The notes under the pieces: generated by a model | Told to the model about the DNA's origin: nothing | Databases searched by the model: none | Seen by the model: the letters and a program-made list of their open reading frames with translations, nothing else | In this document: positions 28,140 through 37,828 of the stretch, one piece after another | How the letters are laid out: the number at the start of each line of letters is the position of its first letter | How positions within the stretch are numbered: position 1 is the stretch's first letter | NCBI GenBank assembly: GCA_963920705.1 | Contig: OY987227.1 | Location: 18,005,434 to 18,069,433 of the forward strand | Direction: 5' to 3' | Source of the DNA: Odiellus spinosus | Taxonomy: Eukaryota; Arthropoda; Arachnida; Opiliones; Phalangiidae | DNA length: 64,000 bases | Program-made: the position numbers and the translations under genes

Positions 28140-28992
28140 AAATAATTCATAATATGGATTTTAGACATTTTTTTGATGTGTTAGAACTGCACAATATGTT
28201 TGTTATATTTTATTCCTTTCCCATCATTTAATGGTTATTGGTTTTCACGAGAGTTACTGTTTATTAGAAATAATGCATAACTGTTATAACATGTTTTGCT
28301 GTGTTAGAATTTCGTTATATGTTTATTATACTGTATTACTTTCCTATCATCATAATGGTTATTGGTTTTCACGAGAGTTACTGTTTATTTGAAATAATTC
28401 ATAACATGGATGTTAAACAAGTGCTTTGCTATGCATAATATGTTTGTTATATTGTATTCATTTCCCATCATCTTAATGGTTATTGGTTTTCACGAGAAAT
28501 ACTTGGTTTTTGTTTTTCTTTTGGAGCGATGATTGTTTTCACTCGTATTTACTACATACCACTTATTTTTGTTGTTAGAATTTGCTTGTATTCTTTGTAA
28601 TAATACCACCTTGTAGTAATTTCCTTTGGTGTAAGTACTACCTGCACTGTGTTTCGAATACTTCGCGGGTTTTTCTACAATTTATTTCGCTACATCCGAG
28701 TATTACCCACTCCAACGCGGAGCGTGTCGTTTTTCTGACGGTAATTACGTTTCTAGGTATGCAGAATTTCGGCAGCAACGATGGAATGGGTATGGGTCAT
28801 ATGGGTGGGATGGGTAGCTACTCTCAAATGTCTCAACTGAGATCGCCGGTTCATTCCCAAGCGATGCTCTTACCGGGACACCCTCACGCCATGATGATGG
28901 CGGCGCACGGACCCATGGGCCATCCTGGTCTACCGCCTCAGTCTCCGTACGACGGCTCTGGTCAGCACATCATGGACATTCACGCTAGCTAA
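24841..28992 (+). CDS. hth: Meis/homothorax TALE homeobox protein, 3' part (three exons)
   Basis: This is the 3' end of a TALE-class homeobox gene of the Meis/Hth family, DNA-binding partners of Pbx/Exd and Hox proteins in the nucleus. Three exons splice in consistent phase: 24841-24899, 27272-27370 and 28757-28992. The first encodes FINARRRIVQPMIDQSNRA, the helix 3 end of the homeodomain plus the conserved Meis stretch after it. The second gives AAYSPDGSGMGYMMDGAQQ, very close to the arthropod Hth segment and to vertebrate Meis YSPEGQPM. The third ends HPHAMMMAAHG...GQHIMDIHAS, matching the vertebrate Meis1 tail (...GQVMDIHAQ). All junctions are GT-AG. The exon with most of the homeodomain (ending LTILQVNNW) and the Meis N-terminal domain are not visible, so they probably lie upstream of the window. 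Family identity is near certain. The symbol hth assumes an arthropod. Confidence 0.95.
24900..27271 (+). other. hth/Meis intron between homeodomain and YSPDG exons
   Basis: This 2372-bp intron has a GTAAGA donor and a CTCTAAG acceptor. It contains homopolymer and pyrimidine-rich stretches and an open frame (25496-25726) made mostly of low-complexity T/G runs. I see no convincing gene or structured element inside. Confidence 0.85.
27272..27370 (+). CDS. hth: hth/Meis exon: post-homeodomain activation segment (99 bp)
   Basis: The acceptor ctctaag precedes the exon and the donor gttagt follows it. The exon encodes a Gly/Ala/Ser-rich linker and then YSPDGSGMGYMMDGAQQMH and IRPP. This is the conserved C-terminal Meis/Hth block (vertebrate YSPEGQPM...DGQQHMGIRPAG). 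Two bases complete the Gly from the previous exon and one base is left for the next Gly, so the frame is continuous on both sides. Confidence 0.93.
27440..27614. mobile_element. Truncated copy of the 41-kb foldback family, in the hth intron
   Basis: The stretch from tctcgaaactgct to ctagtgtgaacgtagcttta follows the second half of the element at 40928-41227 almost base for base. It includes gtgaacacatgaggcttgaaa and ggtttgatt-taccgttt. The left end is missing. It lies within the last coding intron of the Meis gene. Confidence 0.6.
28139..28502. repeat. Three tandem copies of a unit of about 125 bp in the last hth intron
   Basis: Units start gaaataattcata at 28139, 28267 and 28391 (steps of 128 and 124 bp). 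Each ends with 'atggttattggttttcacgaga'. The array begins directly after a 33-T run. Confidence 0.85.
28757..28992 (+). CDS. hth: hth/Meis last coding exon, tail ending IMDIHAS
   Basis: The acceptor gtttctag at 28756 starts this exon, which carries 78 codons and the stop TAA at 28990-28992. The product begins MQNFGSNDGMGMGHMGGMG. It continues with a Ser/Gln stretch, then LLPGHPHAMMMAAHGPMGHP, and ends GQHIMDIHAS. It aligns in order with the tail of vertebrate Meis1/2 (LPSHPHHPAMMMHGGPPTHP, then GQVMDIHAQ). This is the Meis1-like tail, not the Drosophila Hth tail ending in YYGQHL as I recall it. An alternative last exon of that kind was looked for in the preceding intron and not found. Confidence 0.93.
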
Positions 28993-30835
28993 GCCCATCC
29001 CCCACTTTTAAACTCCTTGAACCCCAACGTTTTTCCTTCCATAGAAAATGATCCTATTTCACCCAATTCCTTTTTTAAAAAAATAAAAAGAAAAACTATC
29101 CATTTCCGGATAAAGTCAAACAAAGACGTTTTTTCATCAAACTGCCGATAGTATAATGAAAGATTTCGAGGAAAAAAATAAATCTTCCGAACTAATAAAT
29201 TGCGGATATGAAGAGACGATATCGCCTTCGACAGTTCGAACTAATTGGAATCGGATTCGGAAACGATAATTAATTGTAATTAAATGACTATTAACGGGCG
29301 AGTGTGATTTCATTTATTGTTTTAATTTGTTTTTTGAAAGAAAAAACAAAGACGTTGTATAAAAAAAATATTTAGATCAACGTGGAACTATTTGTCGCGC
29401 ACCACATACACACCTTTTTCGATGTTATAAAAAGTTTTAATTTCGTTCGTTCGTTCCATGAATCCGCGATAATGACGACGACGAAAAAAAACTATACATT
29501 TAACAAATCTATAAGCAATAGAACTACCGTGAACGTTTTTACATAACGCTATATATAAATAGGTTTTTTTTTATTAGGATAATTCATTGTTTTTGTTGTT
29601 TTTTTCACCGGATTGATGAAAATTAAGGTTTTTTAAGTTATGATTTCGTCAATCGGTTGTATATTAATTACCGTACAAGTTAATTGGTTGGTGTCCGAGT
29701 GTTTATTTTATAATTATTTTCGTCTCCCTTCATTCTTATCCCCTATTAATTAAAACAAAAAATAAAAACTAAATTGTTTTTATAGTGAGAATATCTTTAG
29801 AATCTAATCTCCATTTTTTTTTTTCCCCCCATTTCTTAGGTTTTTAAAATTTTAATCACTCAAAAAAAAAAAAAAAACGTAATTTTTAAAATGAAATACA
29901 AGACCCAATATTTAAAAATCATTTAAAAAAGGTTTAGTTTTAATATTAATTCAATTTTAGGTACAGATCTTTCTGAATTTTGTTTCAAATTGAATTTCTT
30001 TAAAGGAGTGCAATGAAAAATCAACTATTTTTGATGATAACAGATTAAAGTTGCGTAAAACCTTTACAACAAAACGAATCTTGACAAAAATCTGACAAAA
30101 AATTGAAAGTTACGATATTTTTTAAACAAAAAAGAGTAAATTTAATTTTAATTAAATATTTTTAATAACATCTGTTTCGGTTTGTTGTAAATTAAAGTTT
30201 TTAATATCTAATGGTTAATTTATCAATTAATCTGTTATTATCAAAAATACTGATTTCATATAAATTCAAAACTACGTAAAAGGGCCAAATAAAAACGCGA
30301 TTAAATAATTCTCTTTTCTTTTAAAATGTTGTCTATTAATTTTTTTATTCAATGTATAATTAAAATTGGATTTAAAAAGTTAATTTTTACCTCACAACGA
30401 AAAAGAAATAAACTGCATGTAAATTTACACCACTAATTGTAAATAAAAAACAATATACGTCAAACTAGCCCACACCTATATCTTCCATAAAATATTTAAA
30501 CAAAATTCTCGACATTTTAAAAATTGTTAAAAAAAAACTTTTTTCTCAAGGTAACTTTTTTTTAAAAAAATATATAAAAAAAAACCGAAATTAATTTTCG
30601 AGTTTTTTTTTTTTGTTTTTTTTTACGGACAGCAGGGTTATTTCGTCACTATATTATAATTATTTTATCATGATTTAGTTTTAATTTTAAACTAAACTTC
30701 AGCGGGTAAATATGATATTACATTTAAAATCAGAATTCTTTCTTCATTTTGTTTCAAAAAATATTAAAAATTGAATTAAACACATGAGAAAAAAAAATAA
30801 TAATAATAAATAAAGAAATGTGCCATAAGCCACGA
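28993..30835 (+). other. hth: Probable long AT-rich 3' UTR of hth/Meis
   Basis: The sequence after the stop codon is extremely AT-rich with many A and T runs and contains no coding frame. Several AATAAA hexamers occur from 29082 onward. The one at 30809 has the best downstream context, so the 3' end is placed near 30835. Similar composition continues to a 31-A run ending at 31575, so a longer 3' UTR is possible. A TGTAAATA Pumilio-type site is seen near 30439. Confidence 0.5.
30809..30814 (+). promoter_or_regulatory. Candidate poly(A) signal of hth/Meis
   Basis: Two overlapping AATAAA hexamers (30805 and 30809) are followed about 20 bp later by the GT/T-rich stretch gatgtgtttttatttt. This is the usual layout of an animal cleavage and polyadenylation site. 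Other AATAAA copies lie in the same AT-rich region, so use of this one is an inference. Confidence 0.4.
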
Positions 30836-31543
30836 TGTGTTTTTATTTTAATATTTTTCTTGTTATTCAAAATACCTATATTAACAAACAAACAAACAAA
30901 TTAAATATGTGGCGAGCGAACAGGGTAAATAAAAAATAAACAAAACACGAAAAAAAAAACTAAAAAAACGGTAAATTTTTTATTTAAAAGTTAAAATACT
31001 TTTAATATAAAAATAAATATTCCACTTTTTTTAAAAATTGATATTTGAACACGACTTGTTTATTATTAATTATTATTTGAAACCTCAATAATACGTATAA
31101 AAAAATGTTATAATCAAAATAAAATAAATATTAAAAAAACAAATATATATATAAATATATATTTGGGTTTTTTTTAGCGGAGCTAAATAACTTTTGGCTC
31201 ATTTTTTAGTAAAAAGCGTTTAAAATTGTACTGTTTTTTCCATCTGGAAAATAGTAAGAACGCAAAAAAAGTATATAAATAAAAATAAACTAAACAAAAA
31301 AGAAACTCTTTTTAAATTAAAATAAAAGAATATAAAATGAAACGTAAAATTGTTCTGTAAAAAAAAAAATTAAACAATATGAACTTTCTCGCCTATGATC
31401 TTAATTAAATGATCGTAAGGGGACTCATTAAAATAATACAAAAAAATACGTATTTATATACAAACTAAATATATATATAAATGCCCCTTTACTATAAATA
31501 TAAGAAAAAAACTAAAATTTCCCCCAAAAACATTTCAGTGTTT

Positions 31544-31575
<32 letters not shown>

Positions 31576-31576
<1 letters not shown>

Positions 31577-32989
31577 ATAGGCACCAATAATAGGATAATG
31601 TTAATAAAATATTAATGTCCCCCCCACCCCCTCTTATGCGTTTAAGATATTATGTTGATAATTACAATGGTTTTCTTGCCATAATATGGTTTGAATGTTA
31701 AAGAGTGTGGGTGAAATGGAAAATCAGATTTTTTTATCGATATTATTTACGAGGCTGGCATAGATTTTTCATGAGTTACAAATTGGAATTTGAGTTGTTA
31801 AAAAAATGATTCTAAATATACGTACATTTATCATATATTACCATAACAGTTAAAAGAAAATTATTAATAGCATTTGAAAATTTTTGGAAATCAAAAATCT
31901 CCTACATACTACATTGGTTGCGTAGCTATTTTAGAATCAACAGTTGATTCTTATGAGTTCTGTCACGTGATATGGTTACTTTGGTGCGGTCTCTTTCTTG
32001 AAAATATCTAATTCGTAATTACTATCTTTCATTTTAAACTTAAACGTCATCCAGCGGGAAAAATTGGGTCCTTGTTAAATATTCAGGAAGCGTCTCTAAA
32101 TGTGCAAAAAAAATAAAAACCCTTAAAGGTTCTGTTAATGAACTCATGTTTTAGCACATGACGTGAAATTTTTATAAAGCCACTTGTGGTACATCATCTG
32201 ATTATACAAAGAGTCCGTTTTTAATTCTTATTTTTAGTAGTAAAGTCGATAAAAAAATAAATTTTTCTTTTCACCCTTGCTTTAATGGTTAATTTGTCTC
32301 TGGAACTTGATGTACAAAGGCTAGAACACTTTTACAGGGGCTCATTATATTATCATTGGAGTTTTTCCCCTGTATGTCGGCTTTATCCCGAACACAATTG
32401 TACGGCAGCTAAAACCTTTTTACAGGCGTTTTTTTTATTTTTGGTCTTATTTTTAAACTAAATTAATTATCGAATATTATAATTTAATATCTTAAACGTA
32501 TTCCATGGGCTGTAAAAAAAATTTGATATTTTATTAACATTGTACCTTATATAAGGAGAAGATAAAAAATTCACGCAAAATTTATTATTGAAGGTTTTCA
32601 GATTAAAATAAAATCTGATAAAATACGTAAACCCCATTCCCAAAAATACTTGGGGAAACTTTAATGAATTCCTTTTTGTAAAGGATGATAAAATCTTTTT
32701 ATGTTGCAGTAAAAAGTTATATAAACTAATTCAAAATGTTTAAAACGGACAATTTAATAGCTATTCTGTACAGATCGGTATTAGTCCTCATGGTGGTGTG
32801 TGAATAAAAGTGGATAAAACATACTGTTTGAAAAAAAAACGAAGGATTAAACACCATTGTGTCTGACTTATTTTATGTTTTATTTTTTGCAGGTTTATTG
32901 GTACAAAATGAATAATTTCAGAGGATGGATTCGATTTAGGAGTGTTGCTTTGGAGTTTACAGGAATGAATTGACCGCACTTTTGGAGGC
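31576..32989. other. Gap downstream of hth, no gene seen
   Basis: Apart from the interspersed repeat at 31795-31965 there is only AT-rich unique-looking DNA and a C-rich patch near 31617. The minus-strand frame at 32788-33048 has no family likeness. Confidence 0.6.
31795..31965. repeat. Interspersed repeat shared with 45460-45640
   Basis: Landmarks in the same order at both sites are 'cgtacattt-atcatatattacca', 'aacagttaaaa' and 'acagttgattct'. Similarity is patchy, which indicates an old family. It lies just 3' of the Meis gene. Confidence 0.4.
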
Positions 32990-33640
32990 AAGGTTTGAAT
33001 TTTTATCTTTAAATGGCTGTAACTTTTCACTATAATCTCCTTGGCCACAACTGGTTACACCTTTAGAAAGTAGACATTCCGTAGATAAATTTAGAATAAT
33101 AATATTGACATGAGCCACTCGAAAAGGATGCCTCGATAATAGATACAAATTGAGCAAAAAGTCCAGAAATTACCCCTATCTTGAAATAGCCGTAACTTTT
33201 CACTACGATCTCCTAGACCGAAACTGATTAAACCTTTAGAAAGTAGACATTCCGTAGATAAATTTAGAATAATAATATTGACATGAACCACTCGAAAAGG
33301 ATGCCTCGCCTCTATATACAAATTGAGCATAAAACCAGAAATGGCCCCTATCTTGAAACGGCCATAACTTTTCAATATGATCTCTTAGACTAAAACTGAT
33401 TACACCGCTATAAGGTAGAAATTCCCTATTTAAGTTTCGAATAATAAAATTTACATGAGCTATTCGAAAAGGATGCCTCGCCACTAGATACAAATTAAGT
33501 AAAAGTCCAGAAATGACCCCTGGAATGAATGGTCCATACTTTTCACTTCGACTTCCTAGATTTTAGAATAATAAAATTGACTAGATACAAATTGAGGAAA
33601 GTTCAGAAATGACTACTATCTTGAAATGGCCGTAACTTAG
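32990..33640. repeat. Tandem array with a period of about 173 bp
   Basis: The landmark tagaaagtagacattccgta occurs at 33064 and 33237, with a diverged copy near 33410. This gives a period of 173 bp. Each unit also has 'tcgaaaaggatgcctcg' and 'ggccgtaacttttcactacgatctc'. About 3.5 units are present and degrade toward 33640. Open frames on the minus strand here are repeats of one another and are not genes. Confidence 0.85.
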
Positions 33641-34051
33641 AAGTTGGTTTTTCAAATTTTTAACAAAAGTATGCCGATCTAAAAATAATTTCCTTAATAT
33701 CGCAGCATTTTAAGATGTTATTGTTAACAAAATTACGGGTTGTCTAGTATAGCCTAATACCATTTATGATACCCACCCGTGAAAAAGATGTCGAGTCGCC
33801 AGCGATTATATAACTCTACAAAGTTGAAATTGCCGCGCGATTGAGTTTGGTTTGGCTACTACCAGATGGTAGGACTTTCGCTGAAATGAGAGGTTTATCC
33901 GCGAATTTCAAAAAAAAATCCATAGCGTCCCGCTTTTCCAATAGTTGCGTTTCATATCTTTAAAGGTTGTATAACTCGGGACACTTGTTTAAGGTTTTAG
34001 TCTTCAAATGCACTGGCAGGAATGAGCTTATCGATTTCCCGCAATCTACTA

Positions 34052-34492
34052 AAGCCTCGTTCACACTTGAAGGCAAAATCGGTTCCAAAACCAGTTCGAA
34101 GCGTTTTCCGTTTTCCCTGGTTCACACGCTGACAAGACGGTTCGCGGCCGTTCGACCCGGTTCGACCTAAGCCAAGGCTTAGCGTCGTTTTTAAAAAAAT
34201 GCCCAGAATTTAAAATTTTTAAATAGTTATCTCAAACTAATTAGTAAATCGTGTTTGTAACTCGTTGGTTAATAATTTTTGACAGAAAGTATAATTTTAA
34301 TCGCGTTATTTTAAGATTTATCAGCATATTTGTCTCCCCGCCTCGTTATTTTCAAAGCGGATTGAACCGAAGTGACTTGGCCAAATTGCTTCCCGAACCA
34401 ACACGAACTGATTTCTCACGTTGGTTTGATAACAAGTTATAGAAATCGAACCGCAACGAAGCGCATTTAGGCCTATGTATGAACGAGGCTTA
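34052..34492. mobile_element. Inverted-repeat element just upstream of the CaaX repeat gene
   Basis: The ends aagcctcgttca (34052-34063) and tgaacgaggctt (34480/34481-34492) are inverted, with further weak similarity inward. The 440-bp interior carries many ggttcg/cgaacc motifs. It is non-coding and ends about 430 bp before the ATG at 34926. It resembles the other gtgtgaac-ended elements in style but not in sequence. Confidence 0.5.
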
Positions 34493-34771
34493 AGTGTTGT
34501 CGGAATAAGATTGAGTTTTCCGCGTATGAGTACCAAGTTAGCTCTATTCAATCTGTAAGAAAGCGACGCAAAGAACTAAAGGGAAACCGGGGTTTGGTAC
34601 GTGCTACAAATTCAAAATGATTTTTACCATGGTTCAAGCGCTTTATCCTTGAAGAGAAAGGAAACCGGCTAGCGTGTAAGGAGGAATCAATATTTTTTCT
34701 CCGGAAGTAGTAGCGTAAATTTCACGTGACTAAAGGATCGATTGCAGACTGGGAGAACGTAAATGCTACTG

Positions 34772-34778
34772 TATATAA
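34772..34778 (+). promoter_or_regulatory. TATA-like box upstream of the CaaX repeat protein gene
   Basis: The heptamer TATATAA lies about 148 bp upstream of the ATG at 34926, in otherwise mixed-composition DNA. The distance fits a transcription start near 34800 and a 5' UTR of about 125 bp. TATATA strings are common in this window, so support is weak. Confidence 0.25.
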
Positions 34779-34925
34779 CGACCGAATGTCAAAATTGACC
34801 CGCTCGGGATTAAACGCCGATTTTCGTTCCAAAAGAGCTACTCCCTTGTTCTGTCCCTGCTCTTCGGAACTCGCGCTTCGTGGGCGCGTCTTCTCAATTT
34901 TTTAATTGCGAGATAAATCGTAACA

Positions 34926-35427
34926 ATGAGCGATCAAACTCCGACGCATTCCGAAGCCCAACATTCTTCGTCGGGAGACGGTCTTACCTTCGCTGATTTT
35001 CCACCCAGATACTTGGATGACGGTTCTGGAGTGCCTCGTTACGAGACTTTCGTCTGCCTGATGCGTAGAGCCAACGAATGGCTAAGCTCGCGACCTCATT
35101 TGGAAGTGAAGACGTGCGAAAGCTACGAAATGAAATCGGGGAAAGGTCTGTTAGATAAGGAAAGCATGATATTCCACGAACCTGGTTCTTCGAGCACCTA
35201 TTGTTACCGAGGTCTCCGATTGTGGTTGGTACCCAGACAAGATTCAGAGCGCCCTCCCCAAGAACTGGGTTTCGTTAATTTGGTACCGAAGGTGTTGAAA
35301 AATAACGGGGAACACGTGGAAGTCGAAAATTTGGATCAAATAGTTCAACGTTTCAACGTGACCTTCAAAGTCGAGCCCATACCGGGTCGAGTTCTAACGG
35401 TCGAAAGTCAAGAGATTCTCGCTGCTG
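34926..35427 (+). CDS. CaaX repeat protein, exon 1
   Basis: This exon encodes residues 1-167 and the first base of codon 168. It holds a Ser/His-rich N-terminus, repeat 1 (around YETFVCLMRRANEWLS...YRGLRLWLVP) and the first half of repeat 2 (FNVTFKVEPIPGRVLTVESQ). The donor gtgagtgg follows directly. Reading through it adds an unrelated tail and a stop at 35519, so splicing is preferred. Confidence 0.87.
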
Positions 35428-36850
35428 GTGAGTGGATAGTTCTTCTAATCAGGCGTGTCAATTTGCCTGTCATTTTGTTTTGTGTCAAATACAGCTTATT
35501 TTCTCTTGTCAAATGTTAACCAATAATTTGGCTTCTTCTAAAGTATAGTATCACCCCGTGTTATCTTATCATAAACCCTATAGTACATACAAAGGCCGTG
35601 AACTGATATTACTCTACATATACTGTATCTTGCCCGCTGTACGATGCACAAATTTCACGTATACTATGTAGCTCCATCCGATGACCCCTTTTATGGTAAG
35701 CCTTCTTTCACCGAAGTGGAATAATATTGTGGCGGTTACTGTTATCGTTTGCTGCACTTTAAATTTGTTTTACTTGTGGAAAAATCGGTTGCTGACCTTA
35801 TTAGGGTTCATTTGTGACGCCATTACCGTGTCAATACACATATATGTCATTTATTCGCATGCTGAAATGTTAATGACGTTTTGTCATTCCGTTGTACTTT
35901 TTGCCACCCACTTTTGCAGCACGTTTCTGCACATCACATTCGTTTCGTCGCGTAAACGTTGCGCAGATCGATATTAATATCTCTTCGGGCATGGTAACCG
36001 TATACTGACACCGACTCAAATTTTATGTTTTTGCCCGTGTCATCCTTAATGAAACCTTATCACGAACCGTACTGTAGGTCACGAGCTACAGGATCCAAAC
36101 ATATCTTTCTTCGAAGAAAGCAGCGTGGTATCCAGGCATTACCTCGTCATATTACGCGTATTTTACGAATTTGGCGACCCCAAAATGGAAGAAATTGGTT
36201 TGTTAGACTTTACACCGACCAAAACGGCCGGATCTCGGACCAAGTCGCCCGTTCCCTCCGATTTCGAACCTTTTTCCTTCGTCATACATCGTGCCTCGAG
36301 GTGGTGCTCCGAAAGGAACGACATTCGATACTGCAACGCTCAATCCTTAGAGCTCAAGATGCGAGAAGGATACGTCATCGATACGAAAAGAATGTCATAC
36401 ACGGAACACAGCCAAGCCACCACCAACTACATCCGGCTCTTAAGAATCGCTTACGTTCAATTACCACAATCGGCCAACTTGTCGGCTCCCACTTTGCAGC
36501 TGAGTTGTAAAACTTTCGTGCCTTACCAAGCCTCTTCAGGCGTCTTGGAGTTTGAAAGTTTAACTCAAACGCGTCGCAGAGTCGAAAACTGGTGCAAGGA
36601 GACTAAAGCGAGGGTGATCAGTTGCGAAACCTCAGCTATGCGTTTGAAAACTGGAGGCGAAGCGACGTTGGGAGTCGAGGCTTCGTTTACCTTTAACGTT
36701 GGACAGTACGACGAGTATTGGGTGAACGTAATACGGCTCTATTTAGACGGAGTCTATGTCGACCCTGCTTGCGAAAGGGCTTTCAATACAACTAGGTCCT
36801 TGCAAGCGCCGCCCATGGTCGAGGAGGAAAATTGTTGCGCCATATTATAA
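34926..36850 (+). CDS. Four-repeat protein with C-terminal CaaX box (two exons)
   Basis: Exons 34926-35427 and 36078-36850 join in phase (donor gtgagt, acceptor actgtag) to give 424 residues. I do not recognise the family. The protein appears to be four diverged repeats of roughly 65-90 residues: about 39-104, 135-210, 230-296 and 327-392. Repeats 1 and 3 align best (YETFVCLMRRANEWLS with FEPFSFVIHRASRWCS), and repeat 4 shares RRRVENWCKETKARVISCET. Each repeat has a helix-like R-x-x-x-W core and, later, a strand-like 'Y..LRl.lv' segment. The protein ends CCAIL. CAIL fits a CaaX prenylation box of the geranylgeranyl type, and the extra Cys could be palmitoylated. No signal peptide or membrane segment is seen, so a soluble protein tethered to membranes is inferred. 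The ATG has favourable context (gtaacaATGAG). It converges on the minus-strand galactosyltransferase gene, with 978 bp between stops. Confidence 0.88.
35428..36077 (+). other. Intron of the CaaX repeat protein gene
   Basis: This 650-bp GT-AG intron contains a 98-codon frame (35681-35977) rich in hydrophobic residues. That frame has no recognised homology and is not counted as a gene. Confidence 0.85.
36078..36850 (+). CDS. CaaX repeat protein, exon 2 and stop
   Basis: This exon starts after the acceptor cgtactgtag. It completes codon 168 and continues HELQDPNISFFEESS, finishing repeat 2, then carries repeats 3 and 4. The C-terminus is VEEENCCAIL before TAA at 36848-36850. The reading frame agrees with exon 1 only with this acceptor. 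Confidence 0.88.
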
Positions 36851-37828
36851 CTTAATAACTTAAAAAATATCGCTTTTGAATTTTAAAATTATGCAACATA
36901 AATTTGGAAGTGTCCTTTGAACGTCCTGCCATATCACGAGTATGATTCATACTGATCATATCGGGTAAAAAAGGCTATTATATAATGGGGCTTTTAAGTC
37001 CACTTAACCAACGCTTAGAAACTACAAGCAAATTTGAATTTAAATATAGAAATAATATTTAAGATTTGCACGAATGAAAATTTATGGGAAATCCAGAAAA
37101 TTTGAATAAGGAATTCCGTAAAACATTTTAAGTCCAAAGTGAGAAAAAGCGGAAAAATAATTTTGACACCGATAAGAATATTTTCAAAATAAAGATATAT
37201 AAATCTTGAAAAGATAAAAAATGTGCACAATTATCACCGGGAAGAAGTATCAAGCAACTTTTGAATTAAGAGGCCAATTGAAACTAAGGAAAATGTAATT
37301 ATTTGTATAACTTATATTAAAATGAAATTCAAATACTCGAGATTTTTTACAGAGCAAATAACCAGTTTTATAAAGGCAAAAAGCTCGATGCTAAACTTCA
37401 TTAAGTCCTTCAAATCGTTAACACGCACCGTCTTGACACTTAATGGTTTTTAATTTAATGCAAAAATCACAGCCGACATTGAACAAACATATATTGTTAC
37501 ATCACAACTTAAACTTTATATACTTCTGTTAAAAACTGTTGAAAATAATGTGAAAATGTACAATTTTAAAAACATATTTTTCTACGCTTAATTGCGTTTA
37601 AAAACTGTTTGTTGTTGGTAAAAATTGAACTCTCATATAAAATCGTTACTTTATAATATAATTCGAACTGACAAGTGAGCTTTACGGCCAATCGCGGTTA
37701 TGACTCGTTCGCTTTCTTATACATATATATCACTATTTATAAATTTATATACTATATAATATATTATTAGGACTAACCAATCTTACACCACCTATAACGT
37801 AATAATAAATATTTTTTCAGTCCGATTT
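36851..37828. other. Convergent intergenic gap, 3' UTRs of two genes
   Basis: This AT-rich stretch lies between the stop of the CaaX repeat gene (+) and the stop of the galactosyltransferase gene (-). No coding frame or repeat of note is seen. It presumably holds both 3' UTRs. No canonical AATAAA was found for the minus-strand gene. Confidence 0.6.
37188..37193 (+). promoter_or_regulatory. Possible poly(A) signal of the CaaX repeat protein gene
   Basis: This is the first plain AATAAA that I see on the + strand downstream of the stop at 36850. It is 338 bp away with no strong GT-rich element beyond it. The 3' UTR would lie in the 978-bp convergent gap shared with the galactosyltransferase gene. 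Confidence 0.25.

Larger units (their letters stand above)
27371..28756 (+). other. Last hth/Meis coding intron, repeat-bearing
   Basis: This 1386-bp intron has a GTTAGT donor and a TTTCTAG acceptor. It holds a truncated copy of a foldback element (27440-27614), a 33-T run (28106-28138) and three tandem copies of a unit of about 125 bp (28139-28502). No alternative exon was recognised. Confidence 0.85.

Noticed and set aside
33091-33493. Minus-strand open frames with similar peptides (HPFR(V/I)AHVN)
   Set aside because: They are translations of successive units of the 173-bp tandem array. The likeness reflects DNA repetition, not a gene family.
35681-35977. 98-codon hydrophobic frame that could be a multi-pass membrane peptide
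   Set aside because: It lies wholly inside a well-defined intron of the CaaX repeat gene. T-rich DNA produces Phe/Leu/Ile/Val-rich frames by default.
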